A DNA stretch of 64,000 bases from Salinigranum salinum (GTDB lineage: Archaea > Halobacteriota > Halobacteria > Halobacteriales > Haloferacaceae). The DNA is taken from NCBI RefSeq assembly GCF_009176545.1, contig NZ_VTOJ01000004.1:25903-89902 (forward strand), written 5' to 3'. A program made the position numbers and the translations under genes. The notes below the pieces were generated by a model. It was not told the DNA's origin. It worked only from the letters and a program-made list of their open reading frames with translations, and searched no databases. This document shows, piece by piece, positions 16,186-24,272 of the stretch. Numbering within the stretch: the stretch's first letter is position 1; each line of letters opens with the position of its first letter.

Positions 16186-16778
16186 ACACCCCGTGTGCGA
16201 TATGAAATCTGCTCGGTTAGGTAGATGTCGTGGACCCGACGCACGGTGCGTCGATAGTCGGGTCGATGTCATGGTGACGTGCTTGCGGATGGGACTGACC
16301 AAGACCTCGAGCACGGGAGGTTTCGGCAAGCGTTGGATGACGGTGGTACTCGGCAGGGATGTCGAGAAGGTAGAAGTACAGAGAGATCGGCGGACGGATA
16401 ACCCCCACACCCCGTGTGCGATATGAATTCCCGTCATAGGAGGACGTCCTACAGGGCGAGAAAACAGTACCCAACACACGGGAGACGGCCAGAGACGCCA
16501 CGTATCGACGGGAAGACGCGGAACCACTACAGCTCCAGAACGCGAACACTTGACGGATACTCGACCGAACCAATCGTTCGGTCGTTTTCCGTCTAGGTCT
16601 ATTGCGGATATGGTTCAAACGCTTATTACTTGAAGGTTTCCTTCAATAGTATCTTTTCTCAAATCTGCCGTCTTACGGTGTCTCTCTCGCGATTCCCGTG
16701 GATGTGGGCGAGTCAGCGGCTCTTGCGCCGATGCCCCCTCCCCTGTCTGTTCGAGATTTCATATCGCACACGGGGTGT
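16186..16778. other. Probable replication origin with inverted origin boxes and AT-rich unwinding region
   Basis: Upstream of the Orc1/Cdc6 gene lie origin-box copies at 16186-16206 and 16407-16427 (plus strand) and one at 16758-16778 on the minus strand. Between the oppositely oriented boxes are a perfect 9-bp stem-loop (CGACCGAAC, 16562-16570; GTTCGGTCG, 16576-16584) and an AT-rich tract (about 16606-16670) containing a 7-bp inverted repeat TTGAAGG/CCTTCAA (16630-16646). Inverted boxes flanking an AT-rich tract next to orc1/cdc6 is the classic haloarchaeal origin plan. A weak tenth box may lie at 16083-16099. No gene is seen in 16043-17013. Confidence 0.8.
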
Positions 16779-17013
16779 GGGGGTTCCGTCCCCAGTCCTC
16801 GTCTGGCGGTCTCCACGACCGTCCAGGTCTTCTTGCATTCTCTCACCCATCACGGCCTGTCACGACTGCTGTCTCACTCGACAAATCCTGCTACCGTCCT
16901 GTGACGAGCAGTTATTCGCTCCCCGACGACGCCGCTCGAGACCTGATGTATCGACCAGTTCTCCGACTCACCGAGTATTCACGAACCCTTCTTGAGGGAG
17001 TATAGAGTGGCAG

Positions 17014-17262
17014 CTACTCCTCGGGTGTGGTAATCCGGAGCTTCCCCGCGACTTCGTACAGCCACCCCGAGTTCAGGAGCTGGTCGATCGCGTACTCCGC
17101 GTCATCTGGGTTGTCCGGAAAGTCCTCGTGACCAATCAGCGTATCGCGAGCGCTATCACGTGGAAGTCCCTCGCCGTGGCCACCCTCCGTGATCTCGGAC
17201 GAGAGGATTTCGTACCCGCGCTCTATCCAGTCGGGCAACGATCGCGGTTCATCCGAAAACAT
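17014..17262 (-). CDS. Small acidic protein, unknown function
   Basis: 82 residues. The C-terminal part (DDAEYAIDQLLNSGWLYEVAGKLRITTPEE) has the helix plus beta-hairpin look of a degenerate winged helix. Palindrome A copy 2 lies 146 nt upstream. First gene to the right of the origin, transcribed toward it. Confidence 0.6.
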   Translation of the reverse strand: MFSDEPRSLPDWIERGYEILSSEITEGGHGEGLPRDSARDTLIGHEDFPDNPDDAEYAIDQLLNSGWLYEVAGKLRITTPEE

Positions 17263-17407
17263 AGCCCCTCACACTCGATCACTCGTGATGCCAATTCGTC
17301 CTCTTGTGGTGTTAAACACCCGCAATTTGGCTGACGGACGGCTGACACGCTCTTCCGAGTGGTTGTCCTGGAAATGATCGCTCGTGACCGACAAAGTTGA
17401 GTGGTGA

Positions 17408-17451
17408 GTTACCCCACGATTTTAGAATTATATTCTGTACTGTGGGGTAAA
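17408..17451. promoter_or_regulatory. Palindrome A, copy 2
   Basis: GTTACCCCAC (17408-17417), 24-nt AT-rich spacer, GTGGGGTAAA (17442-17451; last base deviates). Between minus-strand genes 17498-17875 and 17014-17262. Confidence 0.85.
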
Positions 17452-17497
17452 TACTGGGCTCAATCGACCGATCACACCGAGATTCCTGTACCGGCCA

Positions 17498-17875
17498 CTA
17501 GCCTTCGACACTCCCGTTAGGTGGGTGCCTGAGCACGACCCTATCCGGACCAGCTTCGAGAACATCCCCGTCAGGGAAGCGGTACCGTGTGGTCCGCACT
17601 TCGAACCCGACTAACTCCTCGTACAGGAACTGGTCACGTTCCTCGACGGTCATCGCGGCAGCTTCGCGGACAACCGCCCGGACGTAATCAGCAATAATTG
17701 GCGGGACAACGACCTCGACTTCACTCTCGATGACGTGCTCGTCCCGGATTTCGGGGCCACGTTCGAGCAGGGCGTAGTGGTCAGCGAGGCTGGATTGCAT
17801 GTCCGATAGGTCGGACTGGATCGCGTCGAGATCGACGTCGCCGTCGTTTGGAGACTCCTCACCAGATGGAGACAT
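17498..17875 (-). CDS. Hypothetical acidic protein
   Basis: 125 residues. Contains a heptad-like helix (LDAIQSDLSDMQSSLADHYALLERG), a central EVEVVVPPIIADYVRAVVREAAAMTVEERDQFLYEEL helix pair and a C-terminal beta segment (FEVRTTRYRFPDGDVLEAG). No recognised family. Palindrome A copy 3 lies 106 nt upstream of its start and copy 2 about 47 nt downstream of its stop. Confidence 0.6.
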   Translation of the reverse strand: MSPSGEESPNDGDVDLDAIQSDLSDMQSSLADHYALLERGPEIRDEHVIESEVEVVVPPIIADYVRAVVREAAAMTVEERDQFLYEELVGFEVRTTRYRFPDGDVLEAGPDRVVLRHPPNGSVEG

Positions 17876-17980
17876 GTGATCTCTTGACGGGGAGACCGAT
17901 TAATAACTCCGCTCGCGACGAAAAATTCTCTGGTCCGAGTCTGGCCGGATCCCGAGAGTTTGAATTTTAACTGTCGCTGA

Positions 17981-18021
17981 GTTACCCCACAGAGACGAAC
18001 AGAATCAGTTTGTGGGGTAAC
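17981..18021. promoter_or_regulatory. Palindrome A, copy 3
   Basis: GTTACCCCAC (17981-17990), 21-nt spacer, GTGGGGTAAC (18012-18021). Perfect arms. Between the SWIM gene stop and the start at 17875. Confidence 0.9.
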
Positions 18022-18061
18022 CTCATGGCGATCTACGTGCGCAGATCCTCTCGCTGGAGAC

Positions 18062-19078
18062 TCATCGGTGAAGTTCCGAGTTGGTCCGAGGCGTGTGACG
18101 GCTGGCGATGGCCGGACTCACGAACCGTCGCGCCCGATGCGGGATGTCCAGTCCCCGAGTGACCGGCAGGAAAATCGAGTCGACGCCGCCGGCAATGATA
18201 GACGCGAGCAGCTCGTGTTTACACAGTACCCGCCAGGGCCGATCGTGTTTATACGGACACGAGCAGACCAGCCCGTCCGACCAGGGCAATAGCGGATATC
18301 GGCTTCCGCTGGCGTACTCACCGACCAGCAGCGGAGCCGGGAGGTCGATTCCGAAGTCGCTCGGCAATGGTGCACACTCGACGGCGCTTGAGGAGAGATC
18401 GCGTTCGTGAACAACGAATCGACCGGGGATCTCGTGTTCTCGTGCGACCGTCCGGACGTCAGCCCCGTCGTCGACGACGACCATTCCGACGAATGCGTTG
18501 TGCTCAGTAAGTTCGTCGATGTCGGCGCTACGTCCGACCGACGGCGGTAGGAGCGAGCCGTATGAGGAACGTTTGAGGACGTGATAGATATTCCTCCATG
18601 GGATGGCCGTCGAGTACCAGCGTTCGCGACGTGCTCGTTCTTCCTCAAGGGCAGCAGACGGATCATCAGTTTCCCGGCACATCTGTAACCGGTGAGCGAG
18701 AAATGCGGGGACGTCGTCCAACTCTGCTGACGGGTCTGCCTCGACACGGTCGTAGTACCGTCGTTCTTCGGCGAGAGTTCGTCGACACGATTCCTCGGCG
18801 TACAGCAAGCCGAACGGCTTCGATTGGCCTGCCTCTCGCCACGGGTCAGCCTCGCTGGAATCAGCCGTCCACGGGTTGTGCTGGCCGAGGAGCTGTGAGC
18901 GATGAACTGGACCCGCGGTCATGAAATCGAGTCGGATGCGATGTTCGATCGGTTCGATGGTCGGTGGCTCGTCGTCGACGTCGTAGCGGTGCTGCTGATC
19001 GGTCTTCGCGAGCGCTCCTGGCGGGAGCGAGAGCGGCGGAAGGCTCCCGTTGCTGGAATGAATTCGTCGTGTCGTCAT
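18062..19078 (-). CDS. SWIM zinc-finger protein
   Basis: 338 residues from the ATG at 19078. The C-terminal third has a SWIM finger, C-x-C...C-x-H, in GLVCSCPYKHDRPWRVLCKHELLASIIAGG (around residues 270-295). SWIM fingers bind nucleic acid or protein and accompany MoxR/vWA operons in bacteria. The N-terminal part is Arg/Glu-rich with a helical EEERARRERWYSTAIPW. It follows the vWA gene by 90 nt on the same strand and is probably in the same transcript. Confidence 0.75.
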   Translation of the reverse strand: MTTRRIHSSNGSLPPLSLPPGALAKTDQQHRYDVDDEPPTIEPIEHRIRLDFMTAGPVHRSQLLGQHNPWTADSSEADPWREAGQSKPFGLLYAEESCRRTLAEERRYYDRVEADPSAELDDVPAFLAHRLQMCRETDDPSAALEEERARRERWYSTAIPWRNIYHVLKRSSYGSLLPPSVGRSADIDELTEHNAFVGMVVVDDGADVRTVAREHEIPGRFVVHERDLSSSAVECAPLPSDFGIDLPAPLLVGEYASGSRYPLLPWSDGLVCSCPYKHDRPWRVLCKHELLASIIAGGVDSIFLPVTRGLDIPHRARRFVSPAIASRHTPRTNSELHR

Positions 19079-19168
19079 GGCCTCACTCCTCTGTGGTGGA
19101 TAAAACGGCACGAGGCCGCACTGAGACGCCCATGTAGACTGTTCTGTCGCCAACTCAGAGCGGACGAG

Positions 19169-21784
19169 TCACAGTCCGGTCAGAAGACTCGCGAACTGGT
19201 CGAGACGATTGTCGATGGCGTCGATGTCGTAGACCGCCGCCTGTCGTTCATAGTACGGCGCCAGCGCCGATGCATCAGGAGCTAACGTCCCAGGGTCACA
19301 GTCGGTCGCGATGGTCAACGAGCACACCGGAGCGTACGATGCCTGGAGTTCGCGCGTGACCGTCTTGATGTCGCTGGGGCGGTCGTCGGTGACGGTGATG
19401 ATCAGTGGTTCGTCACGCTGTGTTTCGACAACCGTCCGGGCGAGACCGATTGCCTCGGCTAGCGGTGTCCCACCACCGCAGTCAGCATCGAGCAGCGTCG
19501 TCTGGACGTGACGCGACTCGACGGCGAACGGCTTCACAAGGCGAGCCTGACCGTCGATGAAGTCGATGATGGCAACACGAATCCCCAGTTCCTCGGCAGC
19601 GACGGCGAGCCGGGCGACCGCCTGTGTTGCAACCTCGATTTTCGGGGGGCTACCGTTGCGCATCGACCCCGACCGATCTAGCACGAGCACGAGGGCGTAG
19701 CGCTTCTCGCGACCAGGCGTCGGAGTATCACAGACCCGTGGATCGCCGATGGCGAGCCGATGACCGGCACGAGTATCGTACCGACCAGCGGTCAACCCGG
19801 TTCGGGTTCCTCGCTGTCGTTCGAGCGCGAGCTCCTTTTCGAGGACCTGCGCGACGCGGGCGGCGCCGTCCTCGACCCCACTCCATTGCCCCGGTGGGAC
19901 GAGGTCGTCGCTGACCGGGACGAACATGACGTCGTCGAGACGCTCCGGTCCGGCACCGTTCCCACCTGCACCCGTCTCGGTCCCGTCCTCCCGGTGGTCC
20001 TCGTCGCCTTGGTGCCGCCGATTGAAGATGTCACCGAGGTCGCGAAGCTCTCGCTCGACAGCCTCCCGGTCGACCTGCTCTCGGACTGCCTCTTGTTGGG
20101 CGACCTCACGGTCGTGTTCGAGCGCCTGCCCGTACCCTGCCGGCGACGGTGCGGCCCGCTCGACGCGCTCGTGAGCTGGCCCCGGCTCCGGTTCGTCCGT
20201 TGCTGCGGCCTCGACATCTCCATCGCGATGCTCTATCTGATCATCCTCGCCAGACGGGATTGGATCGTTCGAGGGGCCGCTCAGGTTGTTAGTCTCCGCA
20301 GATTCGGTGGCTGTCGCCCCGACGTCGAACGAATCGAGTGATGTCTGGGACGAACGGTTGTCGAGAGTGGCTCGTTCATTTATCTTAGCTGATGGAGACG
20401 ATGGATCAGTCCTGTCTCCCGAATCGTCCCGATTTTCGCGAGCGCGCTCGACAGCCGCCGCGAGTGCGTGGGATCTCGACGGGTGCTCCGTTGGCTCCTC
20501 GCCGCGTTCGATGGACGAGTCTGCCCGCGACGCTGAATCGCCGTCCGCTATCGACGGCTCTTGATCACGCTTCTGCTCGTCACCCTTCTGGTCGACTGGG
20601 GTCGATGCGGTGTCACCAGTGACGTCCTCGGTATCCGGCTCGGGAGAGCTGACCGTGCCGTCCGTATCCTCTCTGGCGGGATCCGGCGTCACCGCGGGAT
20701 GGTCGAACACGTCCTGATACGGGTCCGCCGTTGCCTCGCGATCGACCGAGACCCCAGTTGCCTCGGGAGTACTCGCAGCCCCCTCCTCCTGCGGCGAGTG
20801 GTCGTGCCTGTCAGTTCCCGAGTCAGCGCCACCGTGACTCTGCGAGCCGCCTGTTGGCTCGACGGCGCTCGCGACGACCGGCTGGAGCGTCGAGGTCCAG
20901 GTGTCGATGACGCGGCGGGCCCGCTCGACCGAGGCGGTCTTGTCGTGCTTGTGGGTCGCGTCGTCGAGGGCGACACCTCGAATAGCGAGGGCATCAACGG
21001 CGAGCTGAGTCAGCGCATCTTGTACCGACCGAAAGGCGATCTCGTCGGCCTCGGAGACGAACCCGACGCGGTCGTCGTCCCCGTCGAGCAGGACTTCGGT
21101 GGTGCCGGTCGGGTACACCGCGGCGTCGTACAGAGCGGTGGTCACCGCGTCCCAGAACGAGAGGCGTGCCTGCTGCCCATCTCCGAGGTCGTCGGGAGTC
21201 TGCGAGTGGATTCGGCGGGTGAGTTCGAGCCGGATCTCGGCCGTGTCGCTGAAGTTCGCGCCGTGGATCGCCTCGTGCTCGATTGCGCCGTCCTCGACGA
21301 TGTTGATCAGCTCGTGGACGTGCTGATGGTATTCCGGGTCGACCTCGGCGTCGAGCAACGCGGCGATTGGGGCGATCGCGGTCTTGAGGATGTGGAGGAG
21401 CTCGTGGAAGGCGAGCCCGAACTGGTGGGCGTGGTCGGCGGTGAGCTGGTCGTTCAGCGGCACCCGCTCCAGCGGGGCTGGCGCGGTCGTGACGAGTACG
21501 AGAAACGCAGCGTCGATACCGTCGAGCAACTGAGCGGCCTGTTGTCGTTCGAGGTCGGTTGCGTCACTGCTGACCAGCGCGTCGACGTCGGCAGGGAGGA
21601 CCGCCGCCGTCTGTACCGCAGGGGTGAGGACGACTTCGACGTCAACGCCGGGCGGGAGATGGCCCTGCAGGAACGCCCGGAGCCGGTCGCGCCGACCAGC
21701 TGACGCCCTCACTCGGGCGTTGATGTCGGGAGTGAACGTCTCGACGGTGGCGTTCGATGTGACCGAGGAACTGGTATCGGACAT
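19169..21784 (-). CDS. Large vWA-domain protein (CobT/MoxR-partner type) with HELLH motif
   Basis: 871 residues from the ATG at 21784, chosen because the 58 residues before it match an intergenic region containing palindrome A copy 4. The N-terminal 230 residues are helical and hold FHELLHILK (around 125-133) with downstream HVHELINIVEDGAIEHE, resembling a zincin-like HExxH plus distal Glu/His. About 300 residues of acidic, Ser/Asp-rich linker follow. The C-terminal vWA domain has an intact MIDAS: DRSGSM (around 700), GGGTPLAEAIG and VTDDRPSD. Such proteins act as metal-binding partners of MoxR-type AAA+ ATPases (for example CobT with CobS), remodelling a target. The MoxR-like ATPase of this window lies 2.5 kb upstream on the same strand. 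Confidence 0.82.
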   Translation of the reverse strand: MSDTSSSVTSNATVETFTPDINARVRASAGRRDRLRAFLQGHLPPGVDVEVVLTPAVQTAAVLPADVDALVSSDATDLERQQAAQLLDGIDAAFLVLVTTAPAPLERVPLNDQLTADHAHQFGLAFHELLHILKTAIAPIAALLDAEVDPEYHQHVHELINIVEDGAIEHEAIHGANFSDTAEIRLELTRRIHSQTPDDLGDGQQARLSFWDAVTTALYDAAVYPTGTTEVLLDGDDDRVGFVSEADEIAFRSVQDALTQLAVDALAIRGVALDDATHKHDKTASVERARRVIDTWTSTLQPVVASAVEPTGGSQSHGGADSGTDRHDHSPQEEGAASTPEATGVSVDREATADPYQDVFDHPAVTPDPAREDTDGTVSSPEPDTEDVTGDTASTPVDQKGDEQKRDQEPSIADGDSASRADSSIERGEEPTEHPSRSHALAAAVERARENRDDSGDRTDPSSPSAKINERATLDNRSSQTSLDSFDVGATATESAETNNLSGPSNDPIPSGEDDQIEHRDGDVEAAATDEPEPGPAHERVERAAPSPAGYGQALEHDREVAQQEAVREQVDREAVERELRDLGDIFNRRHQGDEDHREDGTETGAGGNGAGPERLDDVMFVPVSDDLVPPGQWSGVEDGAARVAQVLEKELALERQRGTRTGLTAGRYDTRAGHRLAIGDPRVCDTPTPGREKRYALVLVLDRSGSMRNGSPPKIEVATQAVARLAVAAEELGIRVAIIDFIDGQARLVKPFAVESRHVQTTLLDADCGGGTPLAEAIGLARTVVETQRDEPLIITVTDDRPSDIKTVTRELQASYAPVCSLTIATDCDPGTLAPDASALAPYYERQAAVYDIDAIDNRLDQFASLLTGL

Positions 21785-21847
21785 GATGTGGAATGAGAGG
21801 TATCGGACCTCTCCGCTCCCTTGCGGCTGATAAATCGCCGACGCAAA

Positions 21848-21888
21848 GTTACCCCACAACCGTACAATAATTTGAACCGTGGGGTAAT
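21848..21888. promoter_or_regulatory. Palindrome A, copy 4
   Basis: GTTACCCCAC (21848-21857), 21-nt spacer, GTGGGGTAAT (21879-21888; last base deviates). Ends 63 nt before the vWA gene start at 21784, placing it in that promoter. The rest of 21889-22171 holds no gene. Confidence 0.88.
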
Positions 21889-22171
21889 TATTGAGGGTAG
21901 ACGGAAAATCTGAACTTGCGACTCTGTCGACACCATCAGCAGCTGGTAGAAATAGCATGCGAGATACAGAGGCTCAGTCGTGTTTGAGTGCGATTCTATC
22001 GGGGGAGATAGGAACGTATACACGGGACGAGATCGGCGAGTTGGAGATGGAGCGGTGGTTGGACGAGAGAATGCCCCGAGGCGTAGCGACGATGCGTTTC
22101 GATTCGAGGTGGGCTTCCAGCCCGAGCAGAAGATCGATTATTCCGGTTCGATTTTAATTTTCCTGCCAAAG

Positions 22172-22891
22172 TTAACCCGGAACTGCCGTCTTGATTGTTA
22201 AGTCATCAAACAGCGTGTACAGTGCGTCGTGTGCCTTAATGGCAGCATCTCGAATATCCTCTTCCTTCTCCTCATCGATTGATGACCACGGGGTGTGCGC
22301 AATCTCATTGCGTCGAGACGCCATACGCTGCAGATATCCGTGCTGCTTCTCATCGAGTACGCGGAGTAGTCGGGCCAGCCGAATACGGTCAGAGTGACCC
22401 ATCTCCTCGACTAAGTCTAAGTCCTTGTTGGCTATATCCTCCATCTTTTCGTCCCGAAGCTTCATCATACATTGCACACTCAGAAACTCCTCGAAGAACG
22501 CGCTCATCCGCACGATGACCATTTTAAAATCCTCGTTGTCAAGCAGTCTGGAAAGCGTGTTGTACTCCTCATCGGCGATGTGGGCGAGAGCGTGCTGCGC
22601 CACAAGTCTGCTGACGACGCCGATTAGAACGTCCTCCTGTAGGTCTTCATCGTCAATCCACTCGTCGGGAGGGTTGTGAATCAACTGTTGAATTCCGTCT
22701 TCGTCTTCAAACCCAGCAATTCTCTCGACGGCTGCGTCCTTCTTGAAGTAATTCTTGAAGGTATCAAATTCCGTGTATTCAGCCTTGACATCCTTCCACC
22801 AGTCTTGATTCACTTGTAGGACATGGGAATGGGTCTCCCGTGTGATCCTTGCAACCGCCGGTTGGTCGGTCATAGCGTCCAGTTGGTTCAC
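22172..22891 (-). CDS. HEPN-domain-like protein, possible RNase toxin
   Basis: 239 residues (an ATG at 22873 would remove six). All-helical. The C-terminal part has RRNEIAHTPWSS, matching the HEPN R-x4-H active-site signature, inside a helix pair as in MAE_28990/AbiF-like HEPN proteins. HEPN domains with this motif cleave RNA and serve in toxin-antitoxin and anti-virus systems. It is more AT-rich than the vWA gene next to it, suggesting separate acquisition. No obvious antitoxin or nucleotidyltransferase partner is adjacent. The 278 bp upstream (22892-23169) shows no gene. Confidence 0.6.
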   Translation of the reverse strand: MNQLDAMTDQPAVARITRETHSHVLQVNQDWWKDVKAEYTEFDTFKNYFKKDAAVERIAGFEDEDGIQQLIHNPPDEWIDDEDLQEDVLIGVVSRLVAQHALAHIADEEYNTLSRLLDNEDFKMVIVRMSAFFEEFLSVQCMMKLRDEKMEDIANKDLDLVEEMGHSDRIRLARLLRVLDEKQHGYLQRMASRRNEIAHTPWSSIDEEKEEDIRDAAIKAHDALYTLFDDLTIKTAVPG

Positions 22892-23169
22892 GTCTGAGAA
22901 AAGAATCGGCTTTCTATTACCTTCTTACAGATGTGATATCACGGATTCGCTCGATCGGGACAACGTTACCGAGAAGTTCCCGACGCCGAGCTGGGCGGTA
23001 TTGTGCGGCTCGCCGGAGGCGATGGTCGCCGGCGCACACTTACGCTTGTGAACCAGCGCGCCGATATCGCGAACGGTGATCCGGCGGCCGCGGATATTTG
23101 GCGTAGGTTCGATCTCCTGAGAGATACTCGCTCCGGAAGAGGTCGTATTCCCACTCCATACGGGCGTGA

Positions 23170-23616
23170 TCAGTCGCCAGTCTCTCGAATCCGGTCCGGC
23201 AGTCGTTCGAGGCAGATCTCGAGGAAGCTCACCGGGGCTTCCACCTCGATGTGTCCTGGCTCTCGTTGCGGTGTGGTCCCGTCACCTGTCTCCCATTGAA
23301 AATGCGTCGTCCCGAGGTCGGGATGGTCGCGGTCCTTGTGCCAGCCCAGACTGATGGCGTCGTCGATCCACTGGACCCGCTGGAGGTCCGTCTCTTCACG
23401 TGGACGCCAGACGACTTCGAGCCGCCCCGTGTCTCGCGGGAACGGCTCTTCAAGGAACATCTCGATGTCGACGTCGACGACAACAGCCGTTGGCTTGATC
23501 GCGGAGGGTTCGTATCGGACGTTCGACGCCCCCGGGACGTTCTCCAATCGCTCCTTGAGTCGACGAAGTCCCTGTCGTCGGGTGTATCCACTGCCGCCTG
23601 CGAGAAAGAGGACCAT
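23170..23616 (-). CDS. Partner protein of a HTH regulator, unknown function
   Basis: 148 residues. Ordered alpha/beta pattern (TAVVVDVDIEMFLEEPFP, RLEVVWRPREETDLQRVQWIDD) ending in a His/Trp-rich segment THFQWETG. It starts 6 nt after the stop of the HTH gene and is surely co-transcribed. The pair HTH plus about 110-150 residue partner recurs in haloarchaea; a toxin-antitoxin or regulator-effector role is possible but not shown by any catalytic motif I can identify. Confidence 0.6.
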   Translation of the reverse strand: MVLFLAGGSGYTRRQGLRRLKERLENVPGASNVRYEPSAIKPTAVVVDVDIEMFLEEPFPRDTGRLEVVWRPREETDLQRVQWIDDAISLGWHKDRDHPDLGTTHFQWETGDGTTPQREPGHIEVEAPVSFLEICLERLPDRIRETGD

Positions 23617-23622
23617 CCGGAG

Positions 23623-24174
23623 TCAGCCTTCCTGGGGTTGGCTATCTGGGGTGAATCCTGAGTCCGTCCCCGTGCCGAGTTCGGTGAGTGAGTCCTTGAG
23701 CCCGATGGCCATCCGGATCGCCTCGCGCATCTCGACATCGTACTCCCACTCTTCGACGACGTCGAGGCGCTCGCGGCGCTGTTCGGCCGAGAGGTCGTCG
23801 TCGCCGACTGACTGGCGGAGTTCGGCAAGCGACTCCACGTCGAACTCGTGCTTCCAGCGGTCGATCTCGTCAGCGATGTCTCTGAGTTCCGCGGTAAGTT
23901 CCTCCTGCGAGTGTGTTTCTGCGAGGTCGCGGACCTCGCCGAGGAACTGGGTAACGGTATCTGGTTTGTAGCAGGTCCCCTCGGCGGTCTCGACGACTTC
24001 GAGATCGCCCTGCTCGGCCATCCGCGAGAGGTACTTCACGGCCGTATCGCGGGAGACGTCGGCTTCAGTCGCGATCCACCCGGCATTCCGTGGTGTCGTC
24101 CGGGTGAGCGCAACGTGCCGGACGCGTTCGGCGGCGTCCATCCCCGCTGGCCAGGCGGGTTGTTTCTCACTCAT
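23623..24174 (-). CDS. HTH domain protein with long acidic helical tail
   Basis: 183 residues. The HTH is in NAGWIATEADVSRDTAVKYLSRMAEQGDLEVVE, followed by CYKPDTVTQFL as a wing. The rest (EVRDLAETHSQEELTAELRDIADEIDRWKHEF) is a coiled-coil-like segment that could carry the partner. Operon with 23170-23616 (6-nt gap). It may act as repressor of this operon. The winged-HTH-plus-helical-tail layout resembles a haloarchaeal family of uncharacterised plasmid and chromosomal regulators. Confidence 0.7.
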   Translation of the reverse strand: MSEKQPAWPAGMDAAERVRHVALTRTTPRNAGWIATEADVSRDTAVKYLSRMAEQGDLEVVETAEGTCYKPDTVTQFLGEVRDLAETHSQEELTAELRDIADEIDRWKHEFDVESLAELRQSVGDDDLSAEQRRERLDVVEEWEYDVEMREAIRMAIGLKDSLTELGTGTDSGFTPDSQPQEG

Positions 24175-24272
24175 GAATCGTCCTTCGCGACTCGCGCACT
24201 AATAGTTTCGCACCCAAACCGAATATATCGTATTTGCCAGCCAGCAACGACAGAACTGAGCGGTCGCGGGGT

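Noticed and set aside
20561..21703. 380-residue plus-strand frame opposite the vWA gene
   Set aside because: Val/Arg/Gly-rich composition with no motif, fully antisense to the vWA/HELLH protein; a GC-rich shadow.
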